DNA of 64,000 nt from Caballeronia telluris (GCF_001544495.1 NZ_FCNZ02000002.1:62001-126000); one strand, 5' to 3'; shown: positions 28,379 through 38,241, counted from the stretch's first letter. Numbers and translations are program-made. Notes: generated from the sequence alone by a model not told the origin.

Positions 28379-30907
28379 ATGTTGACCGATCGGCTTTTCG
28401 CACGTTCGGCGAAGTCGTCGCGCAAGCCGACAGACTCGTCGCCGTCCCGCTGGCACCACGGACCGTGGTGGTCGAACTCCTATTTACTGACGCCGCTCAT
28501 CTCGATTCTGGTCTTTCTGGTCGTGATGAGCCTGATTCTCTGGAGTCTCAACCGGCGCGAACAGCAGCAGCAGGAAGACACGCTGTACCGCAATGTCGCG
28601 TGGGCCCAGCAGCAGATTCGTCTTTCCATGACCGGAGCGCAAGAACAGATTCAGGCGCTCGCCCGCGATATCGCCACCGGACACGGCGATCCGGCGAATT
28701 TTCAGACCTCCTCCACCGACATCATGCAGGGTCATCCCGAGATCCTGTACATGAACTGGTACACGAGCGAGCATAAGCCCCGCTGGCCCAACACGCCGCT
28801 GCCGGTGCTGGGTTCGCGCCTCGCCAAGCCCAACGACACGCAAATGGACGAAGCCGTGCAGGCCTCGTTCGACGAAGCGCGCACGACGCGCCGCCAGATC
28901 TATTCGCCGCTTCTCTACGACGATCTCGGCAACGGCTACATCACGCTGCAAACGCCGGTATTCCGCGAACGGGAGTTCATGGGTTCGATCGCGGCGGTGT
29001 TCTCGATCGAAGGGATACTCAAGCACGACATTCCGAGCGAGTTGTCGGCGAAGTACAAGATTTCGATCACCGATCCGAACAACCGCGAGCTCGCCACCAC
29101 GTCGAGCCGTCCGCGCCTGCCGCGCGACATGTTCTACGACCTGCCGCTCGACCCGCCGGGACAAGGCGTCTCGGTGCGCGTCTACTCGTATCCGCAGCTC
29201 ACGAACTTCACGAACAACACGCTCGTGTGGCTCGTGGCCGGCCTGTCGTGCTTCGTGCTGTGGAGCCTCTGGAGCCTCTGGAAGCACACGCGCCAGCGCT
29301 TCGAGGCGCAGCAGGCGCTCTACGCCGAAGCGTTCTTCCGCCGCGCGATGGAAAATTCGGTGCTGATCGGCATGCGCGTGCTCGACATGCACGGGCGCAT
29401 CACGCACGTGAATCCGGCGTTCTGCCGCATGACGGGCTGGGACGAAAGCGATCTCGTCGGCAAGACCAAGCCGTTTCCGTACTGGCCGCGCGACTCGTAC
29501 CCGGAGATGCAGCGCCAGCTCGACATGACGTTGCGCGGCAAGGCGCCTTCGTCCGGGTTCGAACTGCGCGTGCGCCGCAAGGACGGCTCGTTCTTCCACG
29601 CGCGGCTTTACGTGTCGCCGCTCATCGACAGTTCCGGGCGGCAGACCGGCTGGATGTCGTCGATGACGGACATCACCGAGCCCAAGCGCGCTCGCGAGGA
29701 ACTCGCCGCGGCGCACGAGCGCTTCACCACCGTCCTCGAAAGCCTCGACGCGGCCGTGTCCGTGCTCGCCGCCGACGAAGCCGAACTGCTCTTCGCGAAC
29801 CGCTATTACCGGCACCTGTTCGGCATCCGGCCCGACGGGCATCTGCAACTCGCGGGCGGCGGGTTCGACGGCGCACAGACATCGCCCGATACGATCGACA
29901 TGGTGGATACCTATGCGGGCCTGCCCGCCACCGCGCTCACGGAGAGTTCGGCGGACGCGCAGGAAGTCTATGTCGAAGGCATCCAGAAGTGGTTCGAAGT
30001 GCGGCGCCAATACATTCAGTGGGTCGACGGCCATCTCGCGCAGATGCAGATCGCGACCGACATCACGCAACGCAAGCAGGCACAGGAACTCGCGCATCAG
30101 CAGGAAGAGAAGCTGCAGTTCACGAGCCGCCTGATGACGATGGGCGAAATGGCGTCGTCGCTCGCGCACGAGCTGAACCAGCCGCTCGCCGCGATCAACA
30201 ACTACTGCTCGGGCTGCGTCGCGATGGTGAAATCGGGCCGCATGACGCAGGAGAACCTCTTGCCCGTGCTCGAAAAGACCGCGCAGCAGGCCGTGCGCGC
30301 GGGGATGATCATCAAGCGCATCCGCGAGTTCGTGAAGCGCAGCGAGCCGAAGCGCCAGGCGACGCGCGTCTCCGACATCGTCGCCGATGCGGTCGGGCTC
30401 GCGGAGATCGAAGCGAGAAAACGCAAGATCCGGATACTGACCGAGATCCGCTCGCGCATGCCGGTGATCTACGTCGATCCGGTGCTGATCGAGCAAGTAT
30501 TGGTCAACCTGTTGAAAAACGCGGCCGAAGCGATGCATGATGCGAAACCGAACGCAGTGGATCCGGTGATTCGCGTGGTCGTGCAGCGCACCGACGGCAA
30601 CTTCGTGTGCATCAGCGTCGTGGACCAGGGTCCGGGCGTCGACGAAGCCACCGCCGAGCGTCTCTTCGAACCGTTCTACAGCACCAAGTCCGACGGCATG
30701 GGCATGGGGCTGAACATTTGCCGTTCGATCATCGAATCGCATCGCGGACGCCTGTGGGTCGTGAACAACGTCGAGTCCGACGGTCACATCACGGGTGCCA
30801 CGTTCCACTGCAGTCTGCCAATTGGAGAGTCCGACAGCCCGAGCAACGGCGGGCCGGACGCTCACAGTGAACAAACCAGACAACAAACCGTTACGGGAGA
30901 GCTATGA
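28379..30907 (+). CDS. PAS-domain sensor histidine kinase (FixL/DctB-like)
   Basis: Membrane histidine kinase of 842 residues. A cytoplasmic N-terminus leads to TM1 (about 37-60), an extracytoplasmic sensor region (about 60-280), TM2 (about 282-302, LVWLVAGLSCFVLWSL), two PAS domains (about 318-440 and 450-565), then HisKA with phospho-acceptor H597 (SSLAHELNQPLAAINNYC) and HATPase_c (GPGVDEATAERLFEPFYSTKSDGMGMGLNICRSI). No heme-binding PAS histidine could be identified, so oxygen sensing is not implied. It overlaps the response-regulator gene by four bases (ATGA), showing translational coupling. The ligand is unknown. Confidence 0.92.
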   Translation: MLTDRLFARSAKSSRKPTDSSPSRWHHGPWWSNSYLLTPLISILVFLVVMSLILWSLNRREQQQQEDTLYRNVAWAQQQIRLSMTGAQEQIQALARDIATGHGDPANFQTSSTDIMQGHPEILYMNWYTSEHKPRWPNTPLPVLGSRLAKPNDTQMDEAVQASFDEARTTRRQIYSPLLYDDLGNGYITLQTPVFREREFMGSIAAVFSIEGILKHDIPSELSAKYKISITDPNNRELATTSSRPRLPRDMFYDLPLDPPGQGVSVRVYSYPQLTNFTNNTLVWLVAGLSCFVLWSLWSLWKHTRQRFEAQQALYAEAFFRRAMENSVLIGMRVLDMHGRITHVNPAFCRMTGWDESDLVGKTKPFPYWPRDSYPEMQRQLDMTLRGKAPSSGFELRVRRKDGSFFHARLYVSPLIDSSGRQTGWMSSMTDITEPKRAREELAAAHERFTTVLESLDAAVSVLAADEAELLFANRYYRHLFGIRPDGHLQLAGGGFDGAQTSPDTIDMVDTYAGLPATALTESSADAQEVYVEGIQKWFEVRRQYIQWVDGHLAQMQIATDITQRKQAQELAHQQEEKLQFTSRLMTMGEMASSLAHELNQPLAAINNYCSGCVAMVKSGRMTQENLLPVLEKTAQQAVRAGMIIKRIREFVKRSEPKRQATRVSDIVADAVGLAEIEARKRKIRILTEIRSRMPVIYVDPVLIEQVLVNLLKNAAEAMHDAKPNAVDPVIRVVVQRTDGNFVCISVVDQGPGVDEATAERLFEPFYSTKSDGMGMGLNICRSIIESHRGRLWVVNNVESDGHITGATFHCSLPIGESDSPSNGGPDAHSEQTRQQTVTGEL

Positions 30908-31542
30908 GCAGTCCAGTCACCACTCAGGAAACCGTCTTTGTCGTCGACGATGACGAAGCCGTGCGTGATTCTTTGCGCTGGCTGCTGGAAGCCAACGGCT
31001 ATCGCGTGCAGTGCTTCGCGAGCGCGGAGAGCTTTCTCGACGTCTATCTGCCGGTCGCGCATTCGGGCGCGATCTCGTGCCTGATCCTCGACGTGCGGAT
31101 GGCGGGCATGACCGGCCTCGAACTGCAGGAAAAGCTGATCGCGGAAAACTCGCTGTTGCCGATCATCTTCGTGACCGGGCACGGCGACGTCCCGATGGCC
31201 GTCTCGACGATGAAAAAAGGCGCGATGGACTTCATCGAAAAGCCGTTCGACGAAGCCGAACTGCGCAAGCTGGTCGAGCGCATGCTCGAAAAGGCGCGCA
31301 GCGAGAGCACGAGCGTCCAGCAGCAGCGCGCGGCCGCCGAGCGTCTCGGCAAGCTCACCGCGCGCGAGCATCAGGTGCTCGAACGGATCATCGCGGGGCG
31401 CCTCAACAAGCAGATCGCCGACGATCTCGGCATCAGCATCAAGACGGTGGAAGCGCATCGCGCGAACATCATGGAGAAGCTGAGCGTCAATACGGTCGCC
31501 GACCTGCTGAGGCTCGCGCTCTCCAACAAGCCCCAGCAATGA
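30904..31542 (+). CDS. FixJ-family response regulator
   Basis: A 212-residue regulator. The receiver domain is residues 1-125, with acidic pocket D15-D17, phospho-acceptor D63 (LILDVRMAGMTG) and the conserved lysine in FIEKPF. A LuxR-type helix-turn-helix is at about 145-205 (LTAREHQVLERIIAGRLNKQIADDLG). It is the cognate partner of the overlapping kinase. Targets are unknown; the next genes downstream (DUF3300/DUF2950) have their own promoter. Confidence 0.95.
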   Translation: MSSPVTTQETVFVVDDDEAVRDSLRWLLEANGYRVQCFASAESFLDVYLPVAHSGAISCLILDVRMAGMTGLELQEKLIAENSLLPIIFVTGHGDVPMAVSTMKKGAMDFIEKPFDEAELRKLVERMLEKARSESTSVQQQRAAAERLGKLTAREHQVLERIIAGRLNKQIADDLGISIKTVEAHRANIMEKLSVNTVADLLRLALSNKPQQ

Positions 31543-31686
31543 GCCTTCGCGGCTGACACCGGCCGCCGATCGTTTTTGCGCGCGCGCGCCGGATCGTCGA
31601 TATCCGGCGTTGCGCGCCGCCGCACATCCTCCCGGCCCGCCTCGCCTCTTCTTCCCCACCTGCGCACAAGTTCCCGCGTTTTCGGA

Positions 31687-31711
31687 AACGTGGTATTGCT
31701 TCTATCACGTT
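31687..31711. promoter_or_regulatory. Inverted repeat overlapping the DUF3300 promoter
   Basis: AACGTG and CACGTT are separated by 13 bases, and the right half touches the -35 box (TTGACA, 31710-31715). It is a candidate operator for an unknown regulator. Confidence 0.4.
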
Positions 31712-31738
31712 GACACGTCATGTCTACGGCCATTTAAA
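31710..31738 (+). promoter_or_regulatory. Predicted promoter of the DUF3300-DUF2950 operon
   Basis: -35 TTGACA (31710-31715), 17-base spacer, -10 TTTAAA (31733-31738). Start near 31745 would leave a leader of about 280 bases before GTG 32028. The 485-base gap after the response regulator shows no supported gene; the small ORFs in it look like chance frames. Confidence 0.55.
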
Positions 31739-32027
31739 TAGCCCAACCGACACCACCGGAACCCGTTATGCACGACAAGGCGTCAAGCAACGTCCTGGAT
31801 CGGCAGGCAGGCCGCAGTGACCTCGGCGTTGCGTGCTCCCGCCCGTCGGTTCGCGCGGGCGCTTCGATCCGGCTCTCGCGCCGCGCGCCGGGCCTCGTCC
31901 ACCCTTCGAGTCAAACGCCCTTTCCGATTCTTTCGCCGCACGGCGGCCTCGTCCGGTTCCCGGCGATGCGCGTCCTGGCGGTCTTGTCATCGGCTGTCGC
32001 GCAGGCGGCGGCCCGGAGGACCCGATC

Positions 32028-33449
32028 GTGAATCGATACTGGAACGACGTATCGGCACCGTGCGTGCCCGATGCCTGCCCGACCTCGCGCACCCTCTTGC
32101 TGTGCGCGGCGCTCCTCGCGGGGCCGCTCCTCGCGGTCCACGCGCCGCCCGCGCTCGCGCAGGCGCAGACGAGCGCACCCGCCGCGGCGAAGCTCTCCAA
32201 CCAGCAGCTCGATTCACTGACGGCGCCCGTCGCGCTCTATCCCGACGCGTTGCTCGCGCAGGTGCTGATGGCGGCGACCTACCCGTCGGAGGTGAGCGCG
32301 GCGGCGTCGTGGTCGGGTTCGCACACGAACCTGAAGGGCGACGACGCCGTGAAGGCGGTCGCCTCGGAGCCGTGGGACCCGAGCGTGCAATCGCTCGTGG
32401 CGTTTCCGCAGGTGCTCGCGACGATGGCCTCGAAGCCCGACTGGACGACGCAGCTCGGCAACGCCTTTCTCGCGCAGCCGAACGACGTGATGGACTCCGT
32501 GCAGCGCCTGCGCCGCGCGGCGCAGACGGCCGGCAACCTGAAGTCGAACGAGCAGCAGAAGGTGGTCGTCGAGCAGAGCACGATCCAGATCCAGCCGACC
32601 AGCACGCAGGTCGTCTACGTGCCGACCTACAACCCGACGGTCGTCTACGGAGTCTGGCCTTATCCGGCGTATCCGCCCATCTATGTGCCGCCGCCGCCCG
32701 GCTACGCGATCGCGTCGGGGTTCGCGGCGGGCATCGCGTTCGGCGCGGGGATCGCGGTGACCAACGCGCTGTGGGGCGGCTTCAACTGGAACAACCACGA
32801 CGTCAACGTGAACGTCAATCGCTATAACAACATCAACGTCAACAACCGCATCAACGCGAACAACACGACCGCGCGCTGGAATCGCAACGATCCGCAGTTC
32901 AATCGCAACAACGCGAATCTGAACAACCGGCAGAACAACCTCAACGCGGGCAACGCCGGCGCCAACCGCGACCAGTTCCGCGGCCGCGACGACCCGCGCG
33001 CGCAGGCGCGCCAGACGCTGCAGACGCGCACGGGCCAGGACGTGGGCGGTTCGGCCAGCCAGCGCGTGCAGGACATCAGGCAGGGCGGCAGCCGCCCGGG
33101 CGGCGGCGCGGGAGGCGCGGGTGCAGGCGGTGCAGGTGCCGCGAATCGCGCCGATTTGCAACAGCGCGCGCAGGGCGTCAACCGCGACAACGCGTTGCGT
33201 GGCGCCGGCGACGGCAACGCCGCGCGGCGCGACGCGCAGCGCGGCCAGGCAAGCCGCGAATCGTTCGCGAACCGCGGCGGCGGGGGCGGCGGGGGCGGCG
33301 TGCAACGCGGCGGCGGCGGCGGTGGATTCAGCGGCGGCGGCCAGCACGGAGGCGGCGGATTTGGCGGGGGCGGCGGCGGAGGCGCACGCGGTGGCGGCGG
33401 ATTCGGTGGCGGTGGCGGCGGCGGCGGTCACGGCATGCATCGCCGGTGA
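32028..33449 (+). CDS. DUF3300-domain secreted protein with glycine-rich tail
   Basis: A 473-residue protein starting at GTG 32028, chosen for the GGAGGA ribosome site 7 bases upstream; the longer frame has none. A signal peptide ends near LAVHAPPALAQA. The DUF3300 domain is at about residues 55-210 (LDSLTAPVALYPDALLAQVLMAATYP in spirit, with QVVYVPTYNPTVVYG). Next is an Asn-rich stretch (NNINVNNRINANN), an Arg/Gln-rich region and a C-terminal tail of almost pure Gly/His. The family has no known function; envelope localisation is likely. It is paired with DUF2950 downstream. Confidence 0.85.
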   Translation: MNRYWNDVSAPCVPDACPTSRTLLLCAALLAGPLLAVHAPPALAQAQTSAPAAAKLSNQQLDSLTAPVALYPDALLAQVLMAATYPSEVSAAASWSGSHTNLKGDDAVKAVASEPWDPSVQSLVAFPQVLATMASKPDWTTQLGNAFLAQPNDVMDSVQRLRRAAQTAGNLKSNEQQKVVVEQSTIQIQPTSTQVVYVPTYNPTVVYGVWPYPAYPPIYVPPPPGYAIASGFAAGIAFGAGIAVTNALWGGFNWNNHDVNVNVNRYNNINVNNRINANNTTARWNRNDPQFNRNNANLNNRQNNLNAGNAGANRDQFRGRDDPRAQARQTLQTRTGQDVGGSASQRVQDIRQGGSRPGGGAGGAGAGGAGAANRADLQQRAQGVNRDNALRGAGDGNAARRDAQRGQASRESFANRGGGGGGGGVQRGGGGGGFSGGGQHGGGGFGGGGGGGARGGGGFGGGGGGGGHGMHRR

Positions 33450-33508
33450 TCGCGCGCGACCGCGCGCGTGCCTCACGTTTTGACGCAATCAGCTTCAGGA
33501 GCCCAGCA

Positions 33509-34459
33509 ATGACTCAACTTTCCTTCATCGTCCCGTCCGCGATCCTTCGCGCGCGCGTCGTGGCATGGGTCACCGCGGTCGGCGTGCTTGGCACGTTCGC
33601 GGCCGCCCCCGTGCTGCTGGTCGCCACGCCGGCGGCTCACGCACAGTCGACCTACCGGAGCCCGGACGCCGCCGCCGAAGCGCTCACCGACGCCATCGCG
33701 AGAAACGATCACGACGCCTTGCGACAGGTGCTCGGCAAGGACTTCGGCCGCTTCATCCCGACCGACAACATCGGCGAGCAGGACATCTACGACTACCTCG
33801 GCGCGTGGGCGAAGCAGCATCGCATCGTCAACGATGCCGCGCCGCTCGGCGGACAGGCGAGCGCGCACGTCGAAGTCGGCGACAGCGGCTGGACGCTGCC
33901 GATCCCGCTCGTGCAGCGCGCGAAGGGCTGGCAGTTCGACCTGCCCGCCGCGCGCGACGAGATCATGACGCGGCGCATCGGCCGCAACGAGCATTCGGCG
34001 ATGCTCTCCGCGCTCGGCTACGTCCATGCCCAGCACGATTACCAGAAGCAGCAGCAGCACTTTGCGCAGCGCTTCGTCAGCACGCCGGGCAAGCGCGACG
34101 GCCTCTATTGGGACAGCGCGCCCGGCGAGCCGGAAAGCCCGCTCGGCCCGCTCGCCGCGACGATGCCGAACCACACCCTGCCCGCCGACGCCTATCACGG
34201 CTACCATTTCAAGATCCTCACGGCGCAGGGTCCGCACGCGAAAGGCGGCGCCGGAAGCTACGTGAGCGGCGGCGAGATGTCTAAGGGCTTCGGCCTCGTC
34301 GCCTGGCCGGCGCAATACGGCAAGACCGGCGTGATGACGTTCATCGTCAACCAGGACGGACAGGTCTACGAGAAGAACCTCGGGCCGTCGACGGCGACCG
34401 CCGCCGCCGCGCTGCGCCAGTTCGATCCCGACGACAGCTGGCAGCCCGTCTCGCCCTGA
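33509..34459 (+). CDS. DUF2950-domain secreted protein
   Basis: A 316-residue protein with a signal peptide ending near PAAHAQS (about residue 46). The mature part matches the DUF2950 family (FGRFIPTDNIGEQDIYDYLGAW, YHGYHFKILTAQGPHAKGGAGSY, VMTFIVNQDGQVYEKNLG). ATG 33509 has an AGGAG ribosome site. It starts 60 bases after the DUF3300 gene; the two families are often adjacent, suggesting joint function in the envelope. Biochemistry is unknown. Confidence 0.87.
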   Translation: MTQLSFIVPSAILRARVVAWVTAVGVLGTFAAAPVLLVATPAAHAQSTYRSPDAAAEALTDAIARNDHDALRQVLGKDFGRFIPTDNIGEQDIYDYLGAWAKQHRIVNDAAPLGGQASAHVEVGDSGWTLPIPLVQRAKGWQFDLPAARDEIMTRRIGRNEHSAMLSALGYVHAQHDYQKQQQHFAQRFVSTPGKRDGLYWDSAPGEPESPLGPLAATMPNHTLPADAYHGYHFKILTAQGPHAKGGAGSYVSGGEMSKGFGLVAWPAQYGKTGVMTFIVNQDGQVYEKNLGPSTATAAAALRQFDPDDSWQPVSP

Positions 34460-34844
34460 GACCGCCGAACGCTGCAGGGCCGGAGAGGACGAGCGAGGCC
34501 CGCCGCCGGGCCTCGCAGGGCAGCGCATCAGCCCGAAGCGGTATAATTTCACTCTTTCCATCAGCGCCGTCCCAATCGATTTTCAGGGCACGGGTTCGAG
34601 CGGCTGCAAGCGGGTTTCGAGCGAGTTGCAAAGCGCGCCGTTCGGGCGCGGGCATCGTCGGTCGCTCTGACTCGCCAGGTTTTCGACCGGCGCCTGTCGG
34701 CAAACCGTGCCGAAGCCGCCCAAAACCGCGCCAGAAGGCGACCCGCACCCGCCGCCCAAAGTCGACACCCAGGGCACGGCGCCCGAGCGCACGCCGCGAA
34801 AACCGTCCGCATCACACCACTTGCCTACTCTCAACCGATTCGCC
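34460..34844. other. 385-base gap with folD promoter and long leader
   Basis: TATAAT at 34542-34547 is a good -10 candidate; transcription from it would give folD a leader of about 290 bases. An in-frame open extension of folD (from 34707) is Pro-rich, low-complexity and unconserved, so I do not count it as coding. I see no riboswitch fold by eye. Confidence 0.5.
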
Positions 34845-35699
34845 ATGACTGCCCAACTCATCGACGGCACCGCCCTGTCCAAGAAACTCCGTACCGATGT
34901 CGCCACCCGCGCCGCCGCCCTCACCGCCCGCGGGCACCAGCCGGGCCTGGCCGTCGTGCTGGTCGGCGACAATCCGGCGAGCGAAGTCTACGTGCGCAAC
35001 AAGGTGAAGGCGTGCCAGGACAACGGCCTGCATTCGGTGTTCGACCGCTTTCCGGCGTCGCTCTCCGAGGCCGATCTGCTCGCTCATATCGACACGCTCA
35101 ACCGCAATCCGGCGATCCACGGCATCCTCGTGCAGTTGCCGCTGCCCGCGCACATCGACAGCCACAAGGTCATCGAGGCGATCGCCCCGGAAAAGGACGT
35201 CGACGGCTTTCACGTCGCCAATGCGGGCGCGCTCCTGACCGGCAAGCCGCTCTTTCGCCCGTGCACGCCGTATGGCGTGATGAAGATGTTCCAGGAATAC
35301 GACATCGACCTGAAGGGCGCGAACGCGGTCGTGATCGGGCGCTCGAACATCGTCGGCAAGCCGATGGCGCTGCTCTTGCTCGAAGCCGGCGCGACCGTCA
35401 CGATCTGCCACAGCAAGACGCGCGACCTCGCCGCGCACACGCGCAACGCGGATGTGGTCGTCGCGGCGGTCGGCCGCCGCAACGTGCTCACCGCCGACAT
35501 GGTGAAGCCGGGCGCGACGGTGATCGACGTCGGCATGAACCGCGACGACGCCGGCAAGCTCTGCGGCGACGTCGATTTCGCGGGCGTGCGGGAAGTGGCC
35601 GGCTTCATCACGCCGGTGCCGGGCGGCGTCGGCCCGATGACGATCACGATGCTGCTCGTCAACACGATCGAAGCGGCCGAGCGCGCGGCGCAACGGTAG
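34845..35699 (+). CDS. folD: Bifunctional methylenetetrahydrofolate dehydrogenase/cyclohydrolase
   Basis: Interconverts 5,10-methylene-, methenyl- and 10-formyl-tetrahydrofolate, using NADP. The protein is 284 residues, the usual length. The Y49/K53 catalytic pair in [12 protein letters not shown] and the signature [10 protein letters not shown] near the C-terminus are visible, as is the NADP region [15 protein letters not shown]. It starts MTAQLIDG at 34845. It is monocistronic or read into prlC 136 bases later. Confidence 0.97.
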   Translation: MTAQLIDGTALSKKLRTDVATRAAALTARGHQPGLAVVLVGDNPASEVYVRNKVKACQDNGLHSVFDRFPASLSEADLLAHIDTLNRNPAIHGILVQLPLPAHIDSHKVIEAIAPEKDVDGFHVANAGALLTGKPLFRPCTPYGVMKMFQEYDIDLKGANAVVIGRSNIVGKPMALLLLEAGATVTICHSKTRDLAAHTRNADVVVAAVGRRNVLTADMVKPGATVIDVGMNRDDAGKLCGDVDFAGVREVAGFITPVPGGVGPMTITMLLVNTIEAAERAAQR

Positions 35700-35835
35700 G
35701 CACGCGCATCGCAGCCATCGCGTCCGTAGCGACAATCGATTTGAGATTTGCTTTCATCGCCCCAATAATCGCCCTGTAGCCATGAACACGGGCGGGCGCC
35801 TCGCGGCCCGTCCCTTACACGAGACCGGGAGAGCC

Positions 35836-37977
35836 ATGAGCGACACCACGTTAGCCACGTCAGCGGATCAGGCCAACCCGCCCAACCCGCTGCTCGATTT
35901 CTCCGACTTGCCGCGTTTCGGCGAGATCAAACCCGAACACGTGACGCCCGCGCTCGACGAACTGCTCGCCGCCGCGAAAGCGGCCGTCGAGCACGCGAGC
36001 GCGCCCGATACGCCCGCCACCTGGAAAGACATCGTCCAGTCGGTCGAATCGGCTTCCGAGCGGCTATCGCGCGCGTGGAGCGTCGCGGGGCACCTGAACG
36101 CCGTCGCCGATACGCCCGAGCTGCGCGCCGTTTACGGTGAAAACCTGCCGCGCGTGACCGAATTCTGGGCGAGCGTCGGCCAGAATCTCGCGCTCTACGA
36201 AAAATACAAGGCGATCGCAGCCGGCGACGAGTTCGCCACGCTGTCGCCGGAACGCAGGAAGATCCTCGAAAACTCGCTGCGCGACTTCCGTCTCTCCGGC
36301 GCCGAACTGGCCGAGGACCGCAAGCCGCGCTTCGCGCAGTTGCAGGAAGAACAGGCGGCGCTGTCGAAGGCCTTCTCGGACCACGTCCTCGATGCGACCA
36401 ACGCGTTCGCCCATTTCGTCACGAACGAGCGCGAACTCGCGGGACTGCCCGAAGACGTGATCCAGGCGGCGCGCGAAGCCGCGCAGAAGGACGGCAAGGA
36501 CGGCTGGAAGTTCACGCTGCATTTCCCGTCGTATTTCCCGGTGATGCAGTACGCCGAACACCGTCCGTTGCGCGAGGCGATGTATCGCGCCTACGTGACG
36601 CGCGCGTCCGAGCTTGGCGCGATGTACGGCGACGGCAAGCCCGAATGGGATAACACCGCGAACGTCGCAGAGAATCTCAAGCTGCGCGCCGAAGAAGCGC
36701 ATACGCTCGGCTACCAGAACTTCGCGGAAGTATCGCTTGCGCCGAAGATGGCCGAGTCGCCCGCGCAGGTGATGGCATTCCTCGAAGACCTCGCGAAGCG
36801 CGCCCGCCCGCACGCCGAAAACGACTGGATGGAACTGCGTGCGTTCGCCGCGACCGAGCTCGGCATGCCCGAACTGCTGCCGTGGGACGCGACCTTCGCC
36901 GCCGAGCGCCTGCGCCAGCAGCGCTATTCGTTCTCGGAAAACGAGGTGAAGCAGTATTTCCCGCAGGAAGCGGTGCTCAAGGGCCTGTTCAAAGTCACCG
37001 AGACGCTTTTCGGCGTCTCGATCCGCCGCGACGAAGCGGCCGTCTGGCATCCGGACGTGCGTTTTTTCCGCGTCGAGAACCAGGACGGTTCGATGGTCGC
37101 GCAGTTCTATCTCGACCTGTACGCGCGCGAAGGCAAGCGCGGCGGCGCCTGGATGGACGATGCGCGCTCGCGACACAAGCTCGCGGGCGGCGACGTGCAG
37201 ACGCCCGTCGCGTACCTGACGTGCAATTTCTCCGCGCCCGTCGGCGGGAAGCCGGCGTGCTTCACGCACGACGAAGTCATCACGCTCTTTCACGAGTTCG
37301 GTCACGGGCTGCATCACATGCTGACGCGCGTCGATGAAATGGGCGTCTCGGGCATCAACGGCGTGGAGTGGGATGCGGTCGAACTGCCGTCGCAGTTCAT
37401 GGAGAACTTCTGCTGGGAGTGGGACGTGCTCACCGACATGTCCGCGCACGTCGATACCGGCGCGCCGCTGCCGCGCGAACTCTTCGACAAGATGCTCGCC
37501 GCGAAGAATTTCCAGAGCGGCCTCGGCACGCTGCGGCAGATCGTATTCTCGATGTTCGACATGGTGCTGCACACGTCCTACGACCCGTCGCGCGACGAAG
37601 GCAAGAGCGTGACCGACGTCGCCCGCGAGATCAACGAGAAGTTTCATGTGGTGCCGCAGGCGCCGTTCTCGCGCTGGCCGAACACGTTCACGCATATCTT
37701 TTCGGGCGGGTATTCGGCGGGGTACTACAGCTACAAGTGGGCGGAGGTGCTGTCGGCGGATGCGTATGCCGCGTTCGAGGAAGCGGCGAAGTTGGCGAAC
37801 CGGTCGGTGCTGGATGCTGAGACGGGTATTCGCTATCGACGCGAGATTCTGGAAGTGGGCGGCAGCCGGCCCGCGATGGAATCGTTCAAGGCGTTTCGTG
37901 GACGGGAGCCGAATATCGATGCGCTGTTGCGGCATAACGGGATGACGGCGGATGCAGTGCATTTGCGGGTGGATTGA
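35836..37977 (+). CDS. prlC: Oligopeptidase A (M3 metallopeptidase)
   Basis: Cytoplasmic zinc oligopeptidase that degrades signal-peptide fragments and other short peptides. The product is 713 residues, close to E. coli PrlC (680). The HEXXH zinc motif is FHEFGHGLHHM with H486, E487 and H490. The third zinc ligand E lies in a downstream ENFCWEW segment. ATG 35836 has a GGGAGAG ribosome site. A strong terminator follows and then the AT-rich island. Confidence 0.95.
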   Translation: MSDTTLATSADQANPPNPLLDFSDLPRFGEIKPEHVTPALDELLAAAKAAVEHASAPDTPATWKDIVQSVESASERLSRAWSVAGHLNAVADTPELRAVYGENLPRVTEFWASVGQNLALYEKYKAIAAGDEFATLSPERRKILENSLRDFRLSGAELAEDRKPRFAQLQEEQAALSKAFSDHVLDATNAFAHFVTNERELAGLPEDVIQAAREAAQKDGKDGWKFTLHFPSYFPVMQYAEHRPLREAMYRAYVTRASELGAMYGDGKPEWDNTANVAENLKLRAEEAHTLGYQNFAEVSLAPKMAESPAQVMAFLEDLAKRARPHAENDWMELRAFAATELGMPELLPWDATFAAERLRQQRYSFSENEVKQYFPQEAVLKGLFKVTETLFGVSIRRDEAAVWHPDVRFFRVENQDGSMVAQFYLDLYAREGKRGGAWMDDARSRHKLAGGDVQTPVAYLTCNFSAPVGGKPACFTHDEVITLFHEFGHGLHHMLTRVDEMGVSGINGVEWDAVELPSQFMENFCWEWDVLTDMSAHVDTGAPLPRELFDKMLAAKNFQSGLGTLRQIVFSMFDMVLHTSYDPSRDEGKSVTDVAREINEKFHVVPQAPFSRWPNTFTHIFSGGYSAGYYSYKWAEVLSADAYAAFEEAAKLANRSVLDAETGIRYRREILEVGGSRPAMESFKAFRGREPNIDALLRHNGMTADAVHLRVD

Positions 37978-38005
37978 TTTTCCCGCTGTGGAGATGTTGT
38001 GATGA

Positions 38006-38034
38006 CAAAGGCCCTTTCGAGGGCCTTTGGTTTT
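38006..38034 (+). terminator. Intrinsic terminator after prlC
   Basis: 10-bp stem CAAAGGCCCT / AGGGCCTTTG, TTCG tetraloop, then GTTTTG. Confidence 0.85.
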
Positions 38035-38113
38035 GCGGGTATCGATATTTGATGGTTGGTTGCGGTGTTATCTGTTGCGGGACTAACGTTGCGGCACGAC
38101 AAGCTCGCGTTGC

Positions 38114-38236
38114 TCAGCGGCGGATTTCGATCGAAAACCGTTTGAGGAAATCTGGGAAGCGAATCGGCGGCGAGGAGCTTACGGCGCCGATAAAGTCGCG
38201 AAGCCACACGTAGGGCTCGACGCTGTTAAGTAAAGG
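38114..38236 (-). pseudogene. Possible transposase C-terminal remnant (IS66-like)
   Basis: On the minus strand an open stretch of about 40 codons ending in TGA at 38114-38116 reads NSVEPYVWLRDFIG and then FPDFLKRF. The VEPYVWLRD pattern resembles the C-terminus of IS66 TnpC transposases, but the usual LLPWN ending is missing. It has no start codon and lies directly after the stop of the 262-residue gene. It is a decayed fragment at best; the assignment rests on one short match recalled by eye. Confidence 0.35.
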
Positions 38237-38241
38237 ATTTG

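Noticed and set aside
31768-32031. 87-codon open frame between the response regulator and DUF3300 genes
   Set aside because: Lies in the predicted leader, lacks a ribosome site and has Arg/Ser/Pro-rich shadow composition.
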